Shown piece by piece: positions 60,102-64,000 of a stretch of DNA of 64,000 nucleotides (position 1 is its first letter; each line of letters opens with the position of its first letter). The DNA is taken from assembly GCA_043101605.1 (NCBI GenBank), contig JBICIG010000011.1, positions 32,932-96,931 on the forward strand, read 5' to 3'. This stretch comes from JBICIG01 sp043101605. Lineage in GTDB: Bacteria; Planctomycetota; Phycisphaerae; Phycisphaerales; UBA1924. A model generated the notes under the pieces. It saw only the letters and a list, made by a program, of their open reading frames with translations, was not told where the DNA came from and did no database searches. The position numbers were made by a program, and so were the translations under genes.

Positions 60102-61640
60102 ATGAAGAAGACGCGTTGGACGGGCATGCGGCGGTCGGGGCTCATGCTGGCGTTGGTCGGGCTGGGCGTGGCGACTCCCGCGTGGGCGCAGAAAGATGAT
60201 GAGAAGAAGCCCGATCATCGCGCGCTGGAATTGGGCACCGAGACGGCGGTGACACACCATTCGGTGACGGTCGACGGGCGGGAACTCAAGTACACGGCGA
60301 CGGCGGGGTACATGCCGCTGCCCAACTACCAGGGCGAGCCGCGGGCCGATGTCTTCTTCATCGCGTACACGCTCGATGGCGTGGAGGATGTCGCCAAGCG
60401 GCCGCTGACTTTCTCGTTCAACGGCGGGCCTGGTTCGTCGTCGGTCTGGCTGCACCTGGGGACGCTGGGGCCGCGGCGTGTGGATCTGGGCGAGGAGGGG
60501 ATGAGCGGCCGCCCGCCGTATGAACTGGTCGACAACCCCGAGACCTGGCTGGACCTGACGGACATGGTGTTCATCGACCCGGTGGGGACCGGTTACAGCC
60601 GCCCGCTCGAGGGCGTTCGCAACAGCGAGTTCCACGGGCTGCAGGAGGACATCCGGTCGGTGGGGGATTTCATCCGCCTGTGGACGACGCGCAACGAGCG
60701 TTGGAGCAGCCCGAAGTTCCTGGTCGGGGAGAGCTACGGGACGACGCGGGCGGCCGGGTTGAGCGGGTACCTGCAGGACACGCACGGGATGTATCTGAAC
60801 GGGATCCTGCTGGTGTCGCCGGTGCTGAACTTCCAGACGATCCGGTTCAATGTCGGGAACGATCTGCCGTATTGGATGTTTCTGCCGACCTACACGGCGA
60901 CGGCGTTCTATCACGGCAAGTTGAGCGAGCGGCTGAGCGCCGATCTGGAGCGCACGCTCGAAGAAGCAAGGCGGTTTGCCGAGTCGGACTATCTCGTGGC
61001 GCTGGCCAAGGGCGATCGGCTCGGTGCGGCCGAGCGGGACCGGATCGCGACGCGCGTGGCGGAACTGACGGGGCTGTCGAAGCGGTTCGTCCTCGACTCG
61101 GACCTCCGCATCAACATCTTCAACTTCACGAAGGAGTTGCTGCGCGACGAGGGGCGGACCGTGGGACGGCTGGATTCACGGTTCAAGGGGATCGATCGGC
61201 TCGATATTGGTGACGGGTACGACTACGACCCGAGCTACTCGGCGATCCAGGGGCCGTACACCGCGACGCTGAACGACTATGTGCGTCGGGAACTGGGGTA
61301 CAAGAACGACCTTCCGTACGAGATCCTCACCGGGCGGGTGCATCCTTGGAGCTACGGGAGCGACGAGAACCGGTACGCGAATGTGGGGGAGACGCTGCGG
61401 TCGGCGATGAGCAAGAACGCCGACCTGCATGTGCTGGTGGCGTGCGGGTACTACGACCTGGCGACGCCGTTCTTCGCGGCCGAGTACACCGTCGAGCACT
61501 TGGGGCTGGACCCGGAGCGGCGCGGGAATGTGCGGCTGACCTATTACCCGAGCGGTCACATGATGTACATCCGCGTGGCGGACCTCGTGAAGCTCAAGGA
61601 TGACGCGGCGGCGTTCTACCGGGACGCGCTGGCACGCTGA
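60102..61640 (+). CDS. Exported serine carboxypeptidase (S10 family)
   Basis: 512 residues. Signal peptide MKKTRWTGMRRSGLMLALVG and so on, to about residue 30 (AWAQ). The S10 motifs are FSFNGGPGSSSVWLHL (oxyanion), Ser211 in VGESYGTTRAAG, Asp452 in CGYYDLATP and His486 in YPSGHMMYI. Family knowledge: S10 enzymes remove C-terminal residues at acidic pH; bacterial members are exported. AAGGAGGAG before ATG 60102 supports this start over the in-frame ATG at 60063. Confidence 0.95.
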   Translation: MKKTRWTGMRRSGLMLALVGLGVATPAWAQKDDEKKPDHRALELGTETAVTHHSVTVDGRELKYTATAGYMPLPNYQGEPRADVFFIAYTLDGVEDVAKRPLTFSFNGGPGSSSVWLHLGTLGPRRVDLGEEGMSGRPPYELVDNPETWLDLTDMVFIDPVGTGYSRPLEGVRNSEFHGLQEDIRSVGDFIRLWTTRNERWSSPKFLVGESYGTTRAAGLSGYLQDTHGMYLNGILLVSPVLNFQTIRFNVGNDLPYWMFLPTYTATAFYHGKLSERLSADLERTLEEARRFAESDYLVALAKGDRLGAAERDRIATRVAELTGLSKRFVLDSDLRINIFNFTKELLRDEGRTVGRLDSRFKGIDRLDIGDGYDYDPSYSAIQGPYTATLNDYVRRELGYKNDLPYEILTGRVHPWSYGSDENRYANVGETLRSAMSKNADLHVLVACGYYDLATPFFAAEYTVEHLGLDPERRGNVRLTYYPSGHMMYIRVADLVKLKDDAAAFYRDALAR

Positions 61641-61709
61641 GCCGGGGTGGGCCCGTGGACGATCGCGGCCCGTGATGGATGGGGCGTTGCGGCGGTACAC
61701 TGTCGGCAC

Positions 61710-62330
61710 ATGAGCAACGACTCGCCCACCTTCGTGATCGCCGACGGAGGGCTGCCCTCGATGGTGGCCGCGGTCCTGTGCGCCGTTCGACAGGAAGCGT
61801 CCGGCGGGCTGGTGATCTGGCACCCGCGGTTCGACCCGGGTTCGGCGCGGGCCGGGGCGGTCGCGGCGCTGGCGCAGCGGCTGCGGGCGGTCGTGGCGCC
61901 GGGGGCGGAGAAGCCGGGCGAGGCGACGCGGATGCTGCTCGGGGCGGCGATGGACGCGCTGCGGGCCGGGGCCGAGCGGGTGGTCTGGGGCGTGCATCTC
62001 GGGTGGGGGCGCGACTGGGCCGGGGAGCCCGGCGGCGACGGGGGCGGGCCCGAACTCGATCGGCTCGCGACCGAGATCGACCGGAGCGTGCTGATCTCGC
62101 GGCTGGTGTCGCTGGAGGGGTCGGCTGGGGCGCGGGGCGTGCGGATCGACACGCCCGTGATCGACCTGAGCGATGCGCAACTGGCCGACCTGGCGCTGGA
62201 TCTGGCGGTTCCGACGGATCTGTGCTGGTTCGAGCGACCGGAGGCGGCGGGGGATCCGGCGGCCGACGCCGAGCGGCGTCGCTGGTCGGCGGTGCTCGCG
62301 GAGTTCGGTGGGGTTCAGGCCGCGGGCTGA
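61710..62330 (+). CDS. Possible degenerate PP-loop/QueC-like protein
   Basis: 206 residues. The layout recalls an ATP-pyrophosphatase (PP-loop) domain: LVIWHPRFDPGSARAGAVAA, then TRMLLGAAMDALRAGAERVV, GVHLGW, and a QueC-like end RIDTPVIDLSDAQLADLALD with PTDLCWFERP. However, the SGGxDS loop at the N-terminus is missing (IADGGLPSM) and the QueC zinc cysteines are absent. If related, it is catalytically changed. The ATG at 61710 follows TACACT by eight bases, near the leaderless pattern. It overlaps the convergent BioF-like gene by 16 bases. Confidence 0.55.
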   Translation: MSNDSPTFVIADGGLPSMVAAVLCAVRQEASGGLVIWHPRFDPGSARAGAVAALAQRLRAVVAPGAEKPGEATRMLLGAAMDALRAGAERVVWGVHLGWGRDWAGEPGGDGGGPELDRLATEIDRSVLISRLVSLEGSAGARGVRIDTPVIDLSDAQLADLALDLAVPTDLCWFERPEAAGDPAADAERRRWSAVLAEFGGVQAAG

Positions 62331-63526
62331 TCGGCCCGGGTGGCGGCGTCGCCGGTCGCGGCTGGATCGCCCGAGGCGAGATGTTCCAGCACGGGTTCGC
62401 CCGCGACCAGGTCGTAGTCCTCGGCAAGAGCCGCGGCGAGCAGGTCGAGGTCGTCGGCGGTGTGCTCGGCGGTCACGCTGATGCGGAAGTAGCGAGGCGC
62501 GGGCCCGCCGGGGTACCGGATGAGCGGCACCCAGAGATGGCGCTGGGCGAGCCGGCGCTGCAGGTCCTCCATCCCGGAGTCGCTGGTGAGGCTGAAGGTC
62601 GCGACGGGCAGGTCGGCCTCGTCGCCCGATCGCGGGCGGGCGAGCCCGATCTCGGCGAGGATCGCGTGCAGCCGGGCCGCGTTGGCGCGGAGGGCCGAGA
62701 GTCGATCGAGTTCGCAGGTGTGGACGTTGAGCGCGGCGAGCGCGGCGTCGGCGATCGCGGGCGGGACGGGCGTGGTGCAGATGTAGGCCGAGGCGTGCGC
62801 CCGGAGGCGGCCGGTGAACGCGCGGGTCCCGCCGGCGAACGAGCCGTAGCACCCGATCCCCTTGGCGAGGGTGGAGGTGATGACGAGGTCGGCCGGGGCG
62901 AGGAGTGCCGGATCGAGGGCGAAGTGTTCGATCGAGCCCCGCCCGCGCTGGCCCAGCACGCCGAGCGCGTGGCAATCGTCGAGGAGGAGGGTGCTGCGGG
63001 TGTCTCGGGCGGCGGCGGCGAGTTCGGCAACCGGGGCGAGGGAGGCGTCGGCGGCGAAGACCGAGTCGGTCGCGATGATCGCGCGGGTGGGAGCGCGGGC
63101 GGCGAGTTCGGCCGCGTCTCGATGATCGCGGAAGGGATACCGCTCGACGGCGAGCCCGGCGGTCCGGGCGGCATCGGCGAGAGAGCGGTGCGCGCGCGCG
63201 TCGAGGACCACCAGGTCGTGGTCGAGTGAGAGGGTCTGCATCGCGGCGATGTTGGCGAGGAAGCCCTCGGGCAGGAGCGTGGCGGACTCGAGGCCGGTGA
63301 ACGATGCGAGGCGGTGTTCGAGCTTGTCGTGGGCGGCGGTGTTACCGGTGGTGGCGCGCGAAGCCGAGACGCTGATCCCCCAGCGATCGATCGCGCGGGC
63401 GAAGGCCTCGCGGACGGCGTAGTGGTGGGCGAGCCCGAGGTAGTCGCACCCGCCGAAGGACAGCAACTCGCGATTGGCGATGGTGACGGTGCGTGCCGAT
63501 CGGGAAGTGGGGGCGGCGTCGGTCAT
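62315..63526 (-). CDS. Aminotransferase II / BioF-like alpha-oxoamine synthase
   Basis: 403 residues of the alpha-oxoamine synthase family (KAPA synthase, KBL, SPT type). The PLP lysine is K222 in STLAKGIGCYG, with DDCHALGVLGQRGRG at 183 and on, and NRELLSFGGCDYLGLAHH at the start. The closest in pattern is BioF (8-amino-7-oxononanoate synthase for biotin), but no other bio gene is nearby, so the exact product is open. The start is leaderless-type (TACCCT-N6-ATG 63526). Confidence 0.85.
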   Translation of the reverse strand: MTDAAPTSRSARTVTIANRELLSFGGCDYLGLAHHYAVREAFARAIDRWGISVSASRATTGNTAAHDKLEHRLASFTGLESATLLPEGFLANIAAMQTLSLDHDLVVLDARAHRSLADAARTAGLAVERYPFRDHRDAAELAARAPTRAIIATDSVFAADASLAPVAELAAAARDTRSTLLLDDCHALGVLGQRGRGSIEHFALDPALLAPADLVITSTLAKGIGCYGSFAGGTRAFTGRLRAHASAYICTTPVPPAIADAALAALNVHTCELDRLSALRANAARLHAILAEIGLARPRSGDEADLPVATFSLTSDSGMEDLQRRLAQRHLWVPLIRYPGGPAPRYFRISVTAEHTADDLDLLAAALAEDYDLVAGEPVLEHLASGDPAATGDAATRADQPAA

Positions 63527-63532
63527 GTTTCG

Positions 63533-63538
63533 AGGGTA
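63533..63538 (-). promoter_or_regulatory. -10-like TACCCT, six bases before ATG 63526
   Basis: On the minus strand TACCCT is followed by CGAAAC and ATG. No Shine-Dalgarno is present. Confidence 0.35.
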
Positions 63539-63708
63539 TCGGCGTCGGCGCAAGTGGAAGGGTTCCGGCGCGCGCGGGCGAGAAATCGGGGAGGACTTGT
63601 CAGCGGATGGTGCACGGCGGCGGTTCCGGTTCACCCGGGCGGCGGACGGCGAGTGGGATGCCGCCGGCGCAGCGGCGGGCGATCGACGCCGATCGGGACG
63701 GTTGTCGT

Positions 63709-63737
63709 TTGAGCGGGATGGCGTGGTTCGCTACCAT
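63709..63737 (+). promoter_or_regulatory. Candidate promoter for the right-edge lipoprotein gene
   Basis: TTGAGC (63709-63714), a 17-base spacer and TACCAT (63732-63737) form a reasonable promoter. The GTG start at 63874 is about 130 bases further, a longer leader than others in the window. Confidence 0.4.
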
Positions 63738-63873
63738 CCGCGACCGATTCGGCGGCCCGACGGGGTGGCCGGTGCACCGGGCTTGAGCCGGGTGTGTCAG
63801 AGATCGGATTCTGTTTGGTCCGCTTCTTGAAGGCGGGCGAGACTCGAAGTTCCTTCTTCCTGGGAGGTCAACC

Positions 63874-64000
63874 GTGAGCAGGCAAGGGCTGAAGTGGACC
63901 GCGGCGGTGCTGGGGACGGTGCTGGCGTGCGGATTCGGGCTCATGGGTTGCGGGGGCGGGGGGAGCGACGGCCCCGGCAAGGGTGAGGTCAATTCGGACG
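63874..64000 (+). CDS. Putative lipoprotein, N-terminal fragment
   Basis: 42 residues are present before the window edge. The start is GTG 63874, with GGGAGG nine bases upstream. The sequence VSRQGLKWTAAVLGTVLACG, then FGLMGC, is a lipoprotein signal with the acylated Cys followed by GGGGSDGPGK, a typical flexible linker. The domain is cut off, so the function is unknown. Confidence 0.6.
   Translation, partial: MSRQGLKWTAAVLGTVLACGFGLMGCGGGGSDGPGKGEVNSD

Larger units (their letters stand above)
63527..63873. other. 347-base intergenic region with divergent promoters
   Basis: This gap lies between the BioF-like gene (minus) and the lipoprotein gene (plus). It holds the TACCCT element for the former (63533-63538) and the TTGAGC-N17-TACCAT promoter for the latter (63709-63737), leaving an untranslated leader of about 130 bases. 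I see no RNA gene, clear hairpin or convincing small ORF in it. Confidence 0.4.

Noticed and set aside
55719..60914. A 1,731-codon minus-strand open frame
   Set aside because: It runs antisense or out of frame across the AAA+, hydrolase, photolyase, sirtuin and carboxypeptidase genes; the translation is basic low-complexity sequence typical of GC-rich shadow frames.
1..64000. CRISPR array, integrase, transposase or prophage
   Set aside because: No regularly spaced direct repeats, no recombinase or transposase motifs and no phage structural genes were seen on either strand.

Overview
The window is about 70% GC, densely coded on both strands, and looks like a chromosomal segment of a planctomycete, most likely of the Phycisphaerae. 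The signs are a giant exported subtilase with an N-terminal LEPR-type motif, an exported protein with a PEP-CTERM-like tail, TPR-sulfotransferase fusions, and many small lipoproteins and exported proteins of families I associate with Planctomycetes. I see no rRNA, tRNA, CRISPR array, integrase, transposase or phage gene. The taxonomic call is inference from gene content.

Layout. 1-5.0 kb: small accessory genes (dodecin, PEP-CTERM-like protein, CHAD protein, cupin). 5.2-10.7 kb: exported proteins, a beta-lactamase-fold hydrolase, a SnoaL-like protein and an ArsC/LMW-phosphatase-like protein. 10.7-15.5 kb: two tandem TPR-sulfotransferase paralogues and a class I aminotransferase. 15.6-20.6 kb: housekeeping block rpsO-pnp-cold-shock gene-histidine kinase, facing tryptophan 2,3-dioxygenase. 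21.1-27.4 kb: sugar isomerase, QueG, a membrane protein/DUF4442/MBL-fold group and a GNAT. 27.5-28.3 kb: a lower-GC gene that may be HEPN/AbiU2-like. 28.3-48.8 kb: a mostly minus-strand branched-chain amino-acid catabolic region (2-oxoacid dehydrogenase E2, E1-beta and E1-alpha, acyl-CoA dehydrogenase, three enoyl-CoA hydratases, HMG-CoA lyase, MCC-like carboxyltransferase), interrupted by a 1,783-residue subtilase, an ATP-grasp/DUF1275/META group and a free-standing DUF4157 protein. 48.9-56.1 kb: two DUF6263-like exported paralogues and a split AAA+/VWA pair enclosing FabH, a two-helix membrane protein and a SpoIIAA-like protein. 56.3-63.5 kb: exported alpha/beta hydrolase, CPD photolyase, zinc-cysteine-poor sirtuin, exported S10 carboxypeptidase, a possible degenerate PP-loop protein and a BioF-like synthase. 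A lipoprotein gene runs off the right edge.

How the genes work together. The clearest pathway is leucine/branched-chain catabolism: 2-oxoacid decarboxylation to acyl-CoA, dehydrogenation, carboxylation, hydration and HMG-CoA cleavage. E3, the biotin carboxylase subunit and possibly a dedicated isovaleryl-CoA dehydrogenase are not in the window. A second theme is gene expression: nine genes carry a TANNNT-like hexamer exactly six bases before the start codon, the layout expected of leaderless mRNAs, while many neighbours have ordinary Shine-Dalgarno leaders.
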